Shown one piece after another: positions 53,341-64,000 of a stretch of 64,000 nt of DNA; the first letter of the stretch is position 1, and every line of letters begins with the position of its first letter. Location of the stretch: NCBI GenBank assembly GCA_977006965.1, contig OZ345367.1, positions 2,728,001 to 2,792,000 of the forward strand. The letters run 5' to 3'. The stretch comes from Phymatolithon calcareum (Eukaryota > Rhodophyta > Florideophyceae > Hapalidiales). The translations under genes and the position numbers were made by a program. The notes beneath the pieces were generated by a model. The model made no database searches. It worked only from the letters and a program-made list of their open reading frames with translations, and was not told where the DNA came from.

Positions 53341-53624
53341 GCAGATAATGCAGAAATAACGCACTCCCTTGCGAGCCCCATCGGGGAGAAAGCAGTTTAC
53401 GCACACATTAATGATGTTACCAAGGAAAACATCACTAAATAGAGAAATTTTCTAGATTTTACAAAACGCCATTCACCAGTCCTGAATCAGCTCCTTCATA
53501 CGGAGACATACTAGAACGGCATCCCAACAATCTGCTGGACAAGCAATGACAATTTTGTCCTAAGGGTATCGATGATTCTATCTGCGCAAACGTCGGTTTA
53601 GGGGCGTGTCTATCAAAGATCGTG

Positions 53625-54906
53625 TCATTGTGTCTTGATACTTGCAGCTTGGTCCTGGCCAATTCCATCTACAATCGGGTGAACTATGCTCCAGAATAAG
53701 GGCGGGATAAGCGTAATCCACGTCATGCAATGGAAGCCAAGAGGATATTCAGGTCCAATGCCTGCTTCAAGTGCCGGGTACGCCACTGTGCCATCAAGGT
53801 GGTGGTGCGCATGCGCGCCAATATTGAACGTCATGATGTTGGAGCATTCATACGAACAGTCCCAGCTATGCAGCACGCTGATCGGCTCTAGCTTCCCTGT
53901 GGCAGCGTCGATAGATCGGCGCAGCCCATAGTGCTCCATGTAGCTGGCGCAGTCCACAAGGAAGATGCCGGTCACACACACAGCAACATAATATGCCAGA
54001 GGGGCTCGTCCTAGTAATGCATACACATTCGAGACCGCAGCGAAGGAGAGCAGAACAGCGCGTGCAAAACGATCGCAACGCATAAAATGCATAAGGCTAC
54101 TGCTGTCGCGGAGCCGGCGACAAGCGCTTTGAAACGCACGTGACCAGGACCCGTGCTCCATACGCAGGAAAGACGAGTACGCTGTTTCGCCACGACGTGC
54201 GGATGATGTATCAAGTTCAGTGCCAAGGTGCTTGTGGTAGTGGTGGTGATCAATAAGGAAGGCCGGGTTCAGGACAAGGGAAAGATAGAGCCATGCGAAA
54301 AGACGCTCGAGCCGTGACTGTTTGTCCACTTTGTGCTTCATTTCATGCGCGGCGATATAGCCGATCAGGACGGCGTAGGCGTGCGATAATACACTGAAGA
54401 TAAGCTGCATCATTTTTTCGGCGCTGCTTGCGCGAGTAAGGCGAGCCAAGGGGAGGAGGGCTGCGAAGACGCAGCAGCAGCGCAGGCGACGGCGTGGAGC
54501 AAATTGCATGTGACGGACATGAGCGCTATGAAAAGCGAAAAACGAAATATTGGGAGGTCATGCAGACTAATTGACATTGGCTTTTTCCCTGTGCCGCCAT
54601 TTTCAGTCCTACTAGGAGCAGATATCTTAAAACTTGAACGCTCAGACAACGGAGCGGCGTTCGTCATTTTCATATCGCCATTAGTAGTATCATCGACGGA
54701 GACAGACGGGGTTGAATGGCGGAGCATGTGCAGGTGACCAAAAAAGCCGGTGATACATTCCAACAAAGGTAGGAGCACCACGGCGTACAAGATTCCGGCC
54801 GAGTGGCGCAGCAAGGGATGTGACACACAGTGAGAAAGATAAACAGAAAGTAGCGGGGGAAGCGATGCGAACAGGAAGAGGTATGGGTTCGGAGATGTTT
54901 TAGGCA
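53625..54906 (-). pseudogene. AlkB-like monooxygenase, frameshifted copy
   Basis: Inverted paralogue of 45127-46410 with the same histidine boxes (HEMKHK, DHHHYHKH, NIGAHAHHH). Near 54412 the left copy has CCGAAAAATATGCTGCAG while this copy has one base fewer (CCGAAAAAATGATGCAG). This puts the N-terminal frame into a stop after AQAAPKK and leaves the catalytic part without a start. HEMMHK has also become HEMKHK. It therefore cannot make a full enzyme. The rest is highly similar, so inactivation is younger than the duplication. Confidence 0.88.
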
Positions 54907-55099
54907 TGGCAGACGGCACCTGGTTGAGCTCAGATATCGATTTAGTTTTCCTTGCGTCCACGTAGCTGAAGACCGGTGTGAGCGGGTAGTGCGAAGCCCG
55001 TAAGAGACCGGCATTTTATAAGTCACATGTACTTCTCGCAGGGCTCTTTAGTGCGAACGGCATTTCAGAACCAGGTTTAGATCAGAACGCAATGAAAAC

Positions 55100-56007
55100 A
55101 TATTTTCTTTTACTGGTGTCTAAGCCGTTGCGTATAGGGAAGCCCCCATGTTACGCATTAGACTAAGCGCACGAATAGACGAAACGCCGCTAAACGCACC
55201 ACCCGTAACAAATTCTAAATCTATTCTATAATTGCCTAAGTTCACAAGAAACTTAAACAAGAGCGCCCATCCTTTCCAACCCTCGTGCGCAACGCGATAT
55301 GGCACAAAGAAGAAAATCTATTGCTGTCGTATATTACAGATGAAGCTCAGACTCTCGGAATGAGTCCTATCTCCGCCCTGAAATCTGCGCATAAGCCCTG
55401 TATCGAAAACAAATTGGTATTCCCTGCGATCGCAGATGGGAAGGTGGGTGGGTTGAAAGGTTAGCCCTGAGGAAGAAAGAGTTGACGGCTCGCAGACGAA
55501 GGGGTCTCTTATACTCCTTGGACGTCGTCGCGCAAAGCGGAGCCAACCCAGACGTATGGCGAACGGCCCGAATCTCATAGACAGACACTGTCGGTGGCCG
55601 GGGGTGGCGCTGCCGTCGGTACATCCGCGCGCCGCTCGCAAGCTCGTGTTGCTTCCTTTGGACCGTTGCGCCGACGCGCGAAGCAGATCCGACCCAGACG
55701 CATGGCGAACGTCTCGAATCGCCGAGGCAAATACTTTCGGATCCCGGGAGCATTAGTCCGACTCGGATGCGCCCGACAATGGCGGTTCTTGAGTCTCTTC
55801 AACATTCATCCAACAGCCAGTGTCCAATCACTTGTCTTCGCGTGCCATTATGGCCGTTGACCAATCGCTGTCAAGGACTCCTTGCCAATCTCACAGCTTT
55901 TCTCCCATGAGCCTCGCAGACTGAATCGCAGCATCGCACGGTGTCGCCAATATTGTTTTCACGCTTAATACTTGAATCAAGTACATGAAAACGTCGTTTT
56001 CGTTTTC
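55100..56007. mobile_element. 908-bp insertion of unknown type, right arm only
   Basis: AAAAC occurs on both sides (55095-55099 and 56008-56012), and the left arm has the uninterrupted site near 44930. Inside, a GC-rich stretch is tandemly repeated: CAGACGTATGGCGAACGGC near 55550 and CAGACGCATGGCGAACGTC near 55697. No domain and no clear terminal inverted repeats. Confidence 0.65.
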
Positions 56008-56689
56008 AAAACGAGCTTATCAAATTCCTTCTTTTGCCTTTTCAAGGCTATGATTACATCATGAAAATCTGCTATTGGCGCTACTATCTCACCAATATAT
56101 TGCATTTAAGTGGATTTAATGAGAAGGTACCATGAGTGCCAACGTGAGGAAATTCGAATATTTTGCGAGCGTGCGACAACAGCGAAATCGGTCTGAAAAA
56201 AAACGATCAAATCAGACTGCAAATTTGAAGTTTCTTTTCTTACCAATATATCAAAAACACCCAATCAATGAATCGAAAATAGGTGAAAACCGGTGAGCGA
56301 GCTGATTTTTAGATCTCCACAAATTGGCGTCCTGTTGGCTATTATCTCCGCCGATGCTAAGTGGAGGGACAGTTGAAGCGCTTGCGAATGGGCTAGCTGA
56401 GAATGACTTATAAAATGTAAACCTTACTGCCTATGTTTTGAATGTCCCTTACATCTTGCAATTCAAGCCTGCGTTTCGTTTCAAGACACTGTGCTGCATC
56501 GTCTTAACGTTCAATATGTGTCAATTATGAATCTTCATATCCATGCAAACGGCGCTCATTTGATGTTTTCCTCCAAATAGAACTATGAGAGAAGGATTAG
56601 AGCTACAAATCTGAGCGTGAGGCTCTGTTTGTGCCGCCAAGTTAGTTTTCATGTGTGGAGGATATAGAAGGGTTTACTTAAATGCTCCC

Positions 56690-57040
56690 AAAGCCTCACA
56701 TATGGAATATCAGGGCTCGCCTTCCGAATCGTTTTCTAGTGTAGCGTAGTCTGGTTCCTCATGACCTTCTTGATTCGTATTTCTCTATTAACAAGTGCAC
56801 TTTTGAGTTGTTTGCACTCATCTTCTACATCAGGGCCCATCTTATTGCGCATTTGCACGACAGTCCCGTATTCGGCATAGTCGAGTGAGATCATGATAGA
56901 ATGCGTTGGAGCGCAGCCTGATCAACGTCATTTTAACCAATATGCAATGCGGCCAAACGCGATGGCAAAGGAAAGTTTGCCCGCCACCTCAAGAGTAAAC
57001 TAAAATTCTTCGAGTTTGTCCGAATTTCGTTTCAAGTACT
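56690..57040 (-). mobile_element. LINE (family B) 3' end, right-arm copy
   Basis: Inverted counterpart of 44100-44395; tail GGGAGCATTTAAGTAAACCC on the minus strand. Confidence 0.65.
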
Positions 57041-57666
57041 GTCATTCTAAGTCGAATTGATATTTGCTATTTTCGCCAAGGGTATGTTCTGAGTCACCTG
57101 CATTAGCATTGTTTGTACACCCGTGTTGTCACCAAATCTGTGCCGAGCATACATCTCTCATGGATTTATTGCGTTTAATCGATTTTTGCTACTGCCACAA
57201 GCTTCTACGAAAAATTGCGAATAAAAGATAAACCCTACAGGGCGGGCCAGTGTTGTAGGAAAGAAGACCACTGAAGTTTTGTCGATAAAATTAATTACTG
57301 ATATTTTCGGTTTGTCAAGTCTGGAGATTCAATTTCTTAGCTGCGTGCTGTGGCATGCAGGTAATCCCAAGTACGTCACAGGGAACCTGTTTTTTTATAG
57401 GGATCCGCCAAGTTATGTCACTACAGTGCATATCGCTTGCCCACTTTTGGTTACTTTGGCACCTCTCACATCGCCTTCCACCTTGTACTGAAGAAGAGCA
57501 TTGCTCGTGTCGTGTGTCTGACAACAAATCTCTTTTGCGCGTGAAGTGTTTTTACTGAAATTCAATTAAAGCCTCGCATTCTTACGAACATACGGACAGA
57601 GCATGTTCACTTGCTACCCGCTAATTTGCAATCCGTTGAGAACTACTGTACCTCCTTTCATAAACG

Positions 57667-58148
57667 GTAGGAAAATTATGGATCCTGGACGACCCCATAT
57701 CCCACTTGCTTTTCTTTTCGGGTTTACGGTGCGCATCGTCTCTACTAGACGTCGTATCTTGCAGGATCTCTACTGAACTTCTATTGCCTTGGCTTTAGAG
57801 CAAAGACAAGGCGAATTTTTGGAGTAATCCCCGGGGAAAACACACTGCTGAACAGGCTTTGAACTACGCTATGGATGCACAAGAGGAACACAGTATTATC
57901 AAATATCGAACTTCAAGCATGATCTCATGTTTTCCATTAAAATAGTTTTTAAGTCGAAACTTGTCTATCGCGAGATAAAGTAGTGAGTATTTCTTGTATG
58001 CCAATCTAAAAAACATGAACAAGAAGCTGGCCGAAGTTTTCCACTATTGCAAAAGAGGCAGGCTATCCAAATGGAGGTCAATGACACCTTAACTCTCGAT
58101 CCTTCGCGCAAGAAGTGGATCTCGGTTTCAAGAGTGGACTGGAGGCTG
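57667..58148. mobile_element. Insertion of about 480 bp, right arm only
   Basis: TTTCAT precedes it (near 57656-57662) and recurs at its end (near 58150). The left arm reads through near 43465. No coding similarity recognised. Confidence 0.5.
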
Positions 58149-58393
58149 TGAATTTCATTAATAAATGCTTAAATTAAGAAGACTAGTACGTGCGCAGACC
58201 AGTTCAGGTTATAACCCAAGGAAGAGACAAGCAACAAGATGTAATAGAGCACGTAATATTTCAGCCATCTATTTCTGCTACCATGTTACATCTACACTGT
58301 CCTCCCTGTACTTCAATGCAGCAGTAGCCTTTGTTCGGGGCTGCTTTAACCGAAGACAGCTAGGCGTCAACCAACCGATGTGTAAAAAAAGAC

Positions 58394-60640
58394 TTTTTTT
58401 TGCAACTGTTTAGTTGTTTATTTGAAAGCCCTCATTAACCCTCTCGTTCTGCACATCCATTTCTGGACAAATCTGTCCTGTTTGGGTCATTCTTATTTTT
58501 TGGATACTTCTTGCAGATTTTATTGTTAAAATAATTCAATGATAGTCCATTTCGGGTCTTAAAATCCACCTTTCGGAGTATTGACCGCTGTTATTGAGCC
58601 CCAGCACCATTTTAATCTACTTTCGTCGTATCATTAGGGTCTTAGGAATGTTATGTGTGTAGTTTTTCAGAGCATGAGTGAGTTTTGTTGGATCTATAAT
58701 GTAGAGAGTGACGTACACAGGAAGGAAGCAGTTCAGAAGCTTTACCATCAGAATCACAGAGAGCGCATACATTTCGACATCATAAAGTTCTCGGATTGGA
58801 CGTCCGCTGCAAGGGAAGCACAAAGATGGATAGCTCTGAAGAGCCCCCGCGCTCCTTCGTTGTGCAGGTATGAGCGGGTCGCATGCCCTGATCGTGCCGC
58901 GAATGACTCAACGCCCCTGGCTTGGGGTAGTAAGAGAGACGCACACACAAAGGTCAGATAGATGGGGTTTATCCCTGTGCGCGAACGCGGATGCAACGTT
59001 GTGAGTTGCACGATACGGCGGCACGAAGATGCGGTGATGGATGTGGATGGGGAACATCCACCCGAAGTGTCAACGGGTCGAGCTAGCGATCGATGCGAGC
59101 GCAAAGCCAAACAGTTGAGTCTACGAGCGGGATTCACCGCCCTCTTTACTTTCGGTCGGCGTCGTCGTGGTTTATAACCACTCGAGGTGATCTCTAAGCT
59201 ATCTTACAGTGCATGCGAGACAACGTGTACTACTGGTCCATAAGGGATCACGATACTAACTCGCGAGTCATTTCCAGACCTATGGGATGGAAGAAATGCA
59301 CAGGCGTCAGTCGCGAGAAAAGGAAGGCGTCCCCACCATCTGGCGGTAGCACTGCGATACCGGTGGGCGCGACAGAAGCCGCTATTGCCTACATGCCGTG
59401 GAGGAAAGGCACTAGAAACCAGTAAAGACCCAGACTATGGACGTTTTTCTATCTCTGATTTGTCAAAAGTGCGCAGTATCGCATTGTCCACTATCTAAGA
59501 CTCATGGAAGTTGGAATCTTGCTAGTTGTACGCTCGTAGAGCACTATTGATCTCCGGTGATATCCCGTTGCGCGATCCTTCATCTACACGGCGAGCATAA
59601 CCCATGCGACTAGCTATTATGTACCGCCAATGACAGCGGTACACATCAGAACTGTACCTTCCAATCGAATTCATGGAGCTCTCTCTCCAGACCACCTTCT
59701 GCGATACGTATTCCTCTGCTCCATGATATGACTCTAGTTTATCTGGGTTGAGAAGTGTCAAGAGCAAAACAAAGTCCTCAATTGATCCTCCCATTCCTCC
59801 ATCTGTGACTGCCTTCATGATATACATTCCTATCTGCATGGCGACTGATCGTGAATGCTCTGTTTTGAAGGCACTAAGAGCATACATGGCTCTCTCGTGG
59901 TCTGCCAAAGCTCCTCTCATCATGAAAACGCATTTCCCATCCAGGCCGCAATGACTTTTAGTCAAATCGTAGCTCATTAGGTACACAGATGAACCGCAAA
60001 GGACACGCAGGCCGAAAGCTCAGTTTAGGGGCCAAATTCGAATGTTTTACTCGATGTAGAACTGCCCGTATCTTTTTTTTTCCAGCCGATTTTCTGAAAA
60101 CGAAAAATTGGGGGAGGTACTGTGCTTAATAAGACATCCACCTTGAAATAATATCCGAACGCGCAACGGCTAACTGTCTACATCATCTGAACGAATAGGC
60201 ATATTTGGACACGAAAATCGCGGCTTTGCTTGTAGCTTCGCGTACCCTGCGCGAACTCACTCCAAACTTGTTCAGTACGAGCGCATACAAATGGCGAAGG
60301 ACAGGAAATACTCTATGACGTGTTTAGATGCGCGTGGGCCTCGCAAAAGAATTATTGTACTGTGTCCCAATAAACCTCAATTGTAGCAGTACGAGGGGGT
60401 TAACACTCCTAAGACTGTACGGGAGCAGCTTTTCGTAACTTGTTCATTCTAGTATATCGCCTGGTCCCTAATACAGGGACTCGTCGTTTTCCATATTGTC
60501 CATTATGGTCACGCTGAAGATTAGTATAGAGTCTAATGCCTTTTCTGTTCTTATCATTCTCCGGAGTCCAGTTCATAATTGCAATCGGCAACGCCGGCTC
60601 TCAGCAAAGCTTCACGGTGCAGGCACCATCCGAGCGTAAA
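58394..60640 (-). mobile_element. Nested 2.2-kb minus-strand retroelement or retrocopy
   Basis: GATGTGTAAAAAAAGAC (58377-58393) and GATGTAAAAAAAAGAC (60641-60656) flank it. Its 3' end, at the left, is a poly-T followed by GCAACTGTTTAGTTG and AAAGCCCTCATTAAC, the same tail as at 21245. It carries a minus-strand frame at 59522-59977 and a plus-strand frame pair at 58653-59177 split by a single TAG. No RT is seen, so it may be a mobilised transcript or a non-autonomous element. Confidence 0.7.
59522..59977 (-). CDS. Unknown 151-residue protein inside the nested element
   Basis: ATG at 59977; the frame is open further upstream without an ATG. It reads KCVFMMRGALADHERAMYAL, then AMQIGMYIMKAVTDGGMGGS and DFVLLLTLLNPDKLES: helical and Met-rich, with no signal peptide. 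No family recognised. Being in a retroposed unit, it may be a copied cellular exon. Confidence 0.35.
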   Translation of the reverse strand: MSYDLTKSHCGLDGKCVFMMRGALADHERAMYALSAFKTEHSRSVAMQIGMYIMKAVTDGGMGGSIEDFVLLLTLLNPDKLESYHGAEEYVSQKVVWRESSMNSIGRYSSDVYRCHWRYIIASRMGYARRVDEGSRNGISPEINSALRAYN

Positions 60641-60656
60641 GATGTAAAAAAAAGAC

Positions 60657-61340
60657 TGCTTCAACAGGAAGTAGGCGCACTGGCAGGAGCAACGCAGAAG
60701 CTTTCGTGACATCCATGCGAGGCTACGCGACGCGGATCAAACAACCAAGAAATGAGCGCGACACCGGGAATGGAGAAGACTTGCAATATCGAGGAAGAAG
60801 TCGGTCTCAAGAGAAGACCTGCAACACCGAGAAAGAACTCGGTTTCAAGATAAGCGGTATGCCGCTACCGCAAAATCATCTATAGTGACGATGTCAACGC
60901 TCCTACCCGATAGGGACTTAGGTAAGTACGACGCAGCGTGCCATGCTCAGTTATTTCCTTTGTGCAATTGCTCCGAGCGCGAGCCAATTCTTGTGCCGCG
61001 TAAAGCCGATCCCCGCGAGAGGCTGCTGTAATCGGAAACAGCTAGGTGTCAAAAAACCAATGCGTGAAAAAAAGACTGCTTTAACAGGAAGCAGGCGCAC
61101 TGGCAGGAGCAACGCAGAAGCCTTCGCGACACCTATGAGAGGATACGTTGCGCGGAGCAAACATCCGAGGAGCGAGCACGGCGGCGGAAGTGGGGAAGAC
61201 GTGCAGCACCGAGCAAGAAGTCGGTTTCCAGAGAATACCTAAAATACCAGCGGGATGCCGCTGCCAGCAGAGCGTCTATAGAGACGTTGTCAAAGCCCTT
61301 AATCAATAGGACTTACGCGAGTACCGCGCCACGTGCCATG
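60657..61340 (+). repeat. Tandem units of about 410 bp
   Basis: Unit 1 (58337-58393 plus 60657-61006) and unit 2 (from 61007) share GGCTGCT-TAA-CGGAA-ACAGCTAGG, AAAAAAAGACTGCTT-AACAGG, GGCGCACTGGCAGGAGCAAC and CGGGATGCCGCT-like ends. Both read GSRRTGRSNAEAFxTxMRGY on the plus strand. They may be 5' promoter monomers of the LINE-A type element. Confidence 0.65.
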
Positions 61341-61807
61341 CGCGGTTACGACATGCTATCGGATAAGCTGTCAAACGAGCTCGGTGCACTGATCACCGAG
61401 CTGCAAAATGTGGCACAAAGAACACACAATGACGCTTCGCTACCGTGGGTCGTCTACGGCGAACAATACAGGAGTTCTGCAATTTAGATGGGATATCTGA
61501 GATCCTAAGTTTTTCCGCCCGCCCCTCCGGCCGTGCGTTTTTGTAAGCAACTTAGGAAGCCTTGCCCATATCTTCGGAAGTCAGTGGGGCTTTTAAATAA
61601 ACTTTGCTCAAAAAAAAGTAGCCTATGTTCATTTCTTGCTCGCAGAGATGAAATTTATTTTCTTCGGTTCTAGGCGACAATGCCCTCCGCGGTTTTTTCC
61701 TAGAGCTAGGCTCACTGAAACCCAAAGGAAATAGGTTCAGACTGAACAAGGAGACAAAGAGCGAGAACCTGAAAAGAGGAAAGAAAACCAAATTATTTTC
61801 CTCCGAA

Positions 61808-61915
61808 AAATGGAGGGGGGAAATTGTAGATTTTTATTTTAGAAGCCCTCAACGCCGGTATTCACCAACACCAGAGCAGCTTCCCGTTGATACTGACATC
61901 TCATTACCCAATCAG
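61808..61915 (-). mobile_element. Retro 3' tail, right arm only
   Basis: GGGGGAAATTGTAGATTTTTATTTTAGAAGCCC-type start (poly-A side at left) followed by the minus-strand peptide REAALVLVNTGVEGF-stop, parallel to IEAALVLAGANAEGF at 47.0 and 53.0 kb. The left arm lacks it near 43085. Confidence 0.6.
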
Positions 61916-62690
61916 AATGACACCGCGTTGTAGTAGTTACACGCAGGCGAGCTTGATCGTGTAGGATCCAAGCAGTCGAAGCGAAGGAGCGGGCGCTTTT
62001 GATCTCGGAGTGCTCGAAAGGACGACTAGGCGAGTTGTGGAGTGCGTGATTCAAGCAATGGAGCCAAAATTGAATGAACACCTACCTTCCTGGGGTTCCA
62101 TTTTTCAATCATTTTTCTTCCTTTTTTCTACAATTTTGCCATGTAACTGTTATGTGGGCGATCTTTTTCGCCTGTCTTTGAACCCTCAAATCCTGAGATC
62201 TAAGCTTCACATAGAACAAAAACAATTAGTAGAATACATTCACGCCGATGACGGAGTCATGATTATATTTCAATCTTTGCTTTAAAGTCATTGCGTCGAA
62301 CCGTGAATTGTGCAATAGAGCCGAGAAACGCAGAAATGAGTTTCGTCAAGTTAGATAATATTTTTGAGGGGCCGCTGACCCTAATCCTATTCCACTAGGT
62401 TTACGTGCCCTATTTCAGGCGACATTGCTGCCAAGGGACCGGATCGCGAAATAGACCACAGTTACCAAATTAGACCTAGATTAGTCAGGCCCAAATGTTT
62501 TGAGCAGCTAGTCCGGATCAATTATTCTATGATGCACTTCTACTAACCCAGAGCAAAGCTACAGTTCCTACTAGCAATGATCACCAAAGCCGGCCATCTA
62601 GGTTTGCTGGTCTGACGACTGGAATCACGCTCTGGTTCCAAAGCTTCCGGAAAAGCTATAGATCGTTTTCTCTGTTGTAGCACGTGTAGA

Positions 62691-62959
62691 ACCGGTCATG
62701 CCAGGGGCCGCCATGGGAATGGCCGGATATGCGTGGTTCAACAATGATAGCTCAGATGTGTGGGGTTGAATGGAGAGGTTTACTTGGTCGTTGATCGATA
62801 TCGATAGTCGATCGTAGATACTCGATTGTAGACAGTCGATGGATGTTAGTTTTTGGTCCATTATCGATGGCTTCACATTCTGAGGTTTATCGAGGAGCCT
62901 AAGTACTAATCAGAGAAAACATACTTCATTGAAGATGACCTGCCGTGTGTAGATAAGGG
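62691..62959. other. Interval with CGAT-rich imperfect repeats
   Basis: 62788-62875 is rich in TCGAT units (TTGATCGATATCGATAGTCG and similar), giving many small palindromes. No gene. Confidence 0.5.
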
Positions 62960-63760
62960 GAGGAGTGGGCGCCGGAGAGAAGGGTTTGACCGGACCGAAC
63001 GGACCGCAAACGAAAAAAGACAAGTTTCCGGCGCGGGCGCGGGCGCCCGCGCCGGCGCAAGTGGCCGCAGCGATAAAGCTGCACAAAGCGCTCCTTCCGA
63101 CGGTAATCCCGCCGGAAATGGCGGACGCGATCGTGAACGCGCACGCCAGGGACTCGGCGAATCGAGAACTTGCCACACTTGAAATGCCAGACCCAAGCCC
63201 GCCGTCGCAAGATTTCGAGAAAATCTTGCGAATTTAAGCGGATTTGATACAGGCCGGCTATCATACCGGTCCGGCCCGTTCACCTGTGCGTCACAGATAG
63301 GAACCAAGAGCTCAGTCAGGAATTTTTCCCCGCTACAGTGCAGGGTTTTTTTTGAACTGGCAAGAGCTGTGATCCGGCCTCCCCGTGGGAGAAGACTATC
63401 ACCTTCTGGTAGTATGGTAGTACATGGATTCCGCCCTGAGTGGTGTGCCGCAACGCTCAAGAAAGCTGGGAGAGAAGACAGAAGAAGATGAAAGAAGGCA
63501 GCAAGATGACTAGCTACCGTGAGCGTCCTAAATGGTTTCCAACCCGGGGCATCCCTTTGAAGGACGGCGATTGAAGATTGGCTATGTAGCGATATAGATG
63601 TTAAGCTTCCCCAAGGTCTGCACATTGTGCAGCTTGGGCAGCTGTTGTGACATCAAGTACCACTCGTATCTGTTAAGTCTACTGGAGCCGTAAGGATGTG
63701 GAGTTGTTTACCAGCTCTGATAAATCCCGCAATAAAAGAAAGAAAGAAAGATAAGGGGAG
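62960..63760 (+). mobile_element. GC-rich retroposon-like family E, copy 2
   Basis: Plus-strand counterpart of 49290-50069. The frame 62965-63237 reads DKFPARARAPAPAQVAAAIK and EKILRI-stop. It ends with AATAAAAGAAAGAAAGAAAG at 63730-63753. The two copies differ by many substitutions and small indels, so they are old. The frame could be a small gag/ORF1-like peptide, but no domain is visible. Confidence 0.7.
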
Positions 63761-63764
63761 GAAG

Positions 63765-64000
63765 TTGTGGTTTTTTTATTTTAGAAGCCCTCAACTCCGG
63801 CGCACGCCGACACCAGAGCAGTTTCGCATTGCGTTGAAATCCTTCCAGGGAAGACTACATCATATCGCCTCCATCATCACACCATGATCTCCTCTTGCAT
63901 CTCGCTTTCTAGCATCATTAATGTGTCCATCGCTTGTTTTACTTCCTCTTCTGTTATATCATTCATCTGTGGTTGCGTTAGGTAGAGTTAAAGGGTTTAC
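63765..64000 (-). mobile_element. LINE 3' region, cut by window edge
   Basis: Poly-T then ATTTTAGAAGCCCTCAAC marks a minus-strand LINE 3' end. The rest is similar to 33010-33190 and encodes on the minus strand the ETALVSACAGVEGF-stop peptide of the same family as at 47.0 and 61.9 kb. Confidence 0.65.

Larger units (their letters stand above)
58337..61616 (+). mobile_element. LINE-A-type retroposon with 14-bp TSD and nested insertion
   Basis: AGTAGCCTTTGTTC (58323-58336) and AGTAGCCTATGTTC (61617-61630) flank it; the left arm lacks it near 43260. Its 3' end has the family-A tail (GCCCATATCTTCGGAAGTC, GGGGCTTTTAAATAAACTTT, poly-A). Its 5' end consists of two tandem copies of a roughly 410-bp unit, the first split by the element at 58394-60640. 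Only a short frame (61338-61487, MRGYDMLSDKLSNELGALI) precedes the tail, so this is an internally deleted, non-autonomous copy. Confidence 0.8.
52085..62690 (-). repeat. Right arm of the large imperfect inverted duplication
   Basis: Inverted counterpart of 41275-48475. It is longer because of arm-specific insertions at 55100-56007, about 57667-58148, 58337-61616 (with a nested element) and about 61808-61915. Without these the arm is close to the left arm in length. Confidence 0.85.

Noticed and set aside
55318-55860. Overlapping GC-rich frames on both strands
   Set aside because: All phases are open because of composition and an internal tandem repeat; no domain seen.
58754-59137. Minus-strand frame of 127 codons in the nested element
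   Set aside because: It overlaps a plus-strand frame pair of equal quality; neither has a recognisable domain, so neither is called as a gene.

Overview
KIND OF GENOME. The window reads as eukaryotic nuclear DNA dominated by transposable elements. The evidence is a copia-type LTR retrotransposon, two DIRS-type tyrosine-recombinase retrotransposons, many 5'-truncated LINE pieces with target-site duplications (TSDs), a Helitron/Helentron-like helicase plus OTU protease, decayed Sel1-repeat genes, a 4.1-kb minisatellite, and no bacterial operon structure. The few intact host-like genes (a class-3 lipase and an AlkB-like monooxygenase) lack obvious introns, which would suit an intron-poor alga or protist. 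I cannot fix the lineage from sequence alone. LAYOUT. 1-2.8 kb: DIRS copy 1 (minus strand), abutting a LINE fragment and a broken Sel1 gene. 4-5.5 kb: a block repeated at 22.4-25 kb. 5.7-7.2 kb: AT-rich helicase C-terminus and OTU protease. 8.7-14.3 kb: an unknown 372-codon frame split by a copia element with 81-bp LTRs and a CTCTA duplication. 15.2-19.3 kb: about 412 copies of a 10-bp unit. 19.8-25 kb: Sel1 pseudogenes and their repeated 3' flanks. 26.8-32.8 kb: DIRS copy 2 inside nested direct repeats (A-B-C-B-A). 33.5-38.1 kb: LINE fragments. 38.3-39.2 kb: intact lipase. 40.3-41.6 kb: another LINE. 41.3-62.7 kb: a large, old, imperfect inverted duplication. Its left arm carries an intact AlkB-like gene and a dead lipase; its right arm carries a frameshifted AlkB copy and the same dead lipase. 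Each arm has gained its own insertions since the duplication. 63-64 kb: two further repeat families. HOW THE PARTS RELATE. Most of the DNA is transposon history, and the TSDs give a relative order: old LINE tails shared by both arms, then the inverted duplication, then arm-specific LINE and other insertions, then nested ones. The plausible host functions are lipid-related: an esterase/lipase acting on acyl esters and a di-iron membrane hydroxylase acting on hydrocarbon or acyl chains. They lie about 6 kb apart, and lipase remnants directly follow the AlkB gene in both arms. This suggests, but does not prove, an ancestral lipase-AlkB neighbourhood. The best leads are the copia-split gene, the shared ATTTC junctions around DIRS copy 2, and the inverted duplication.
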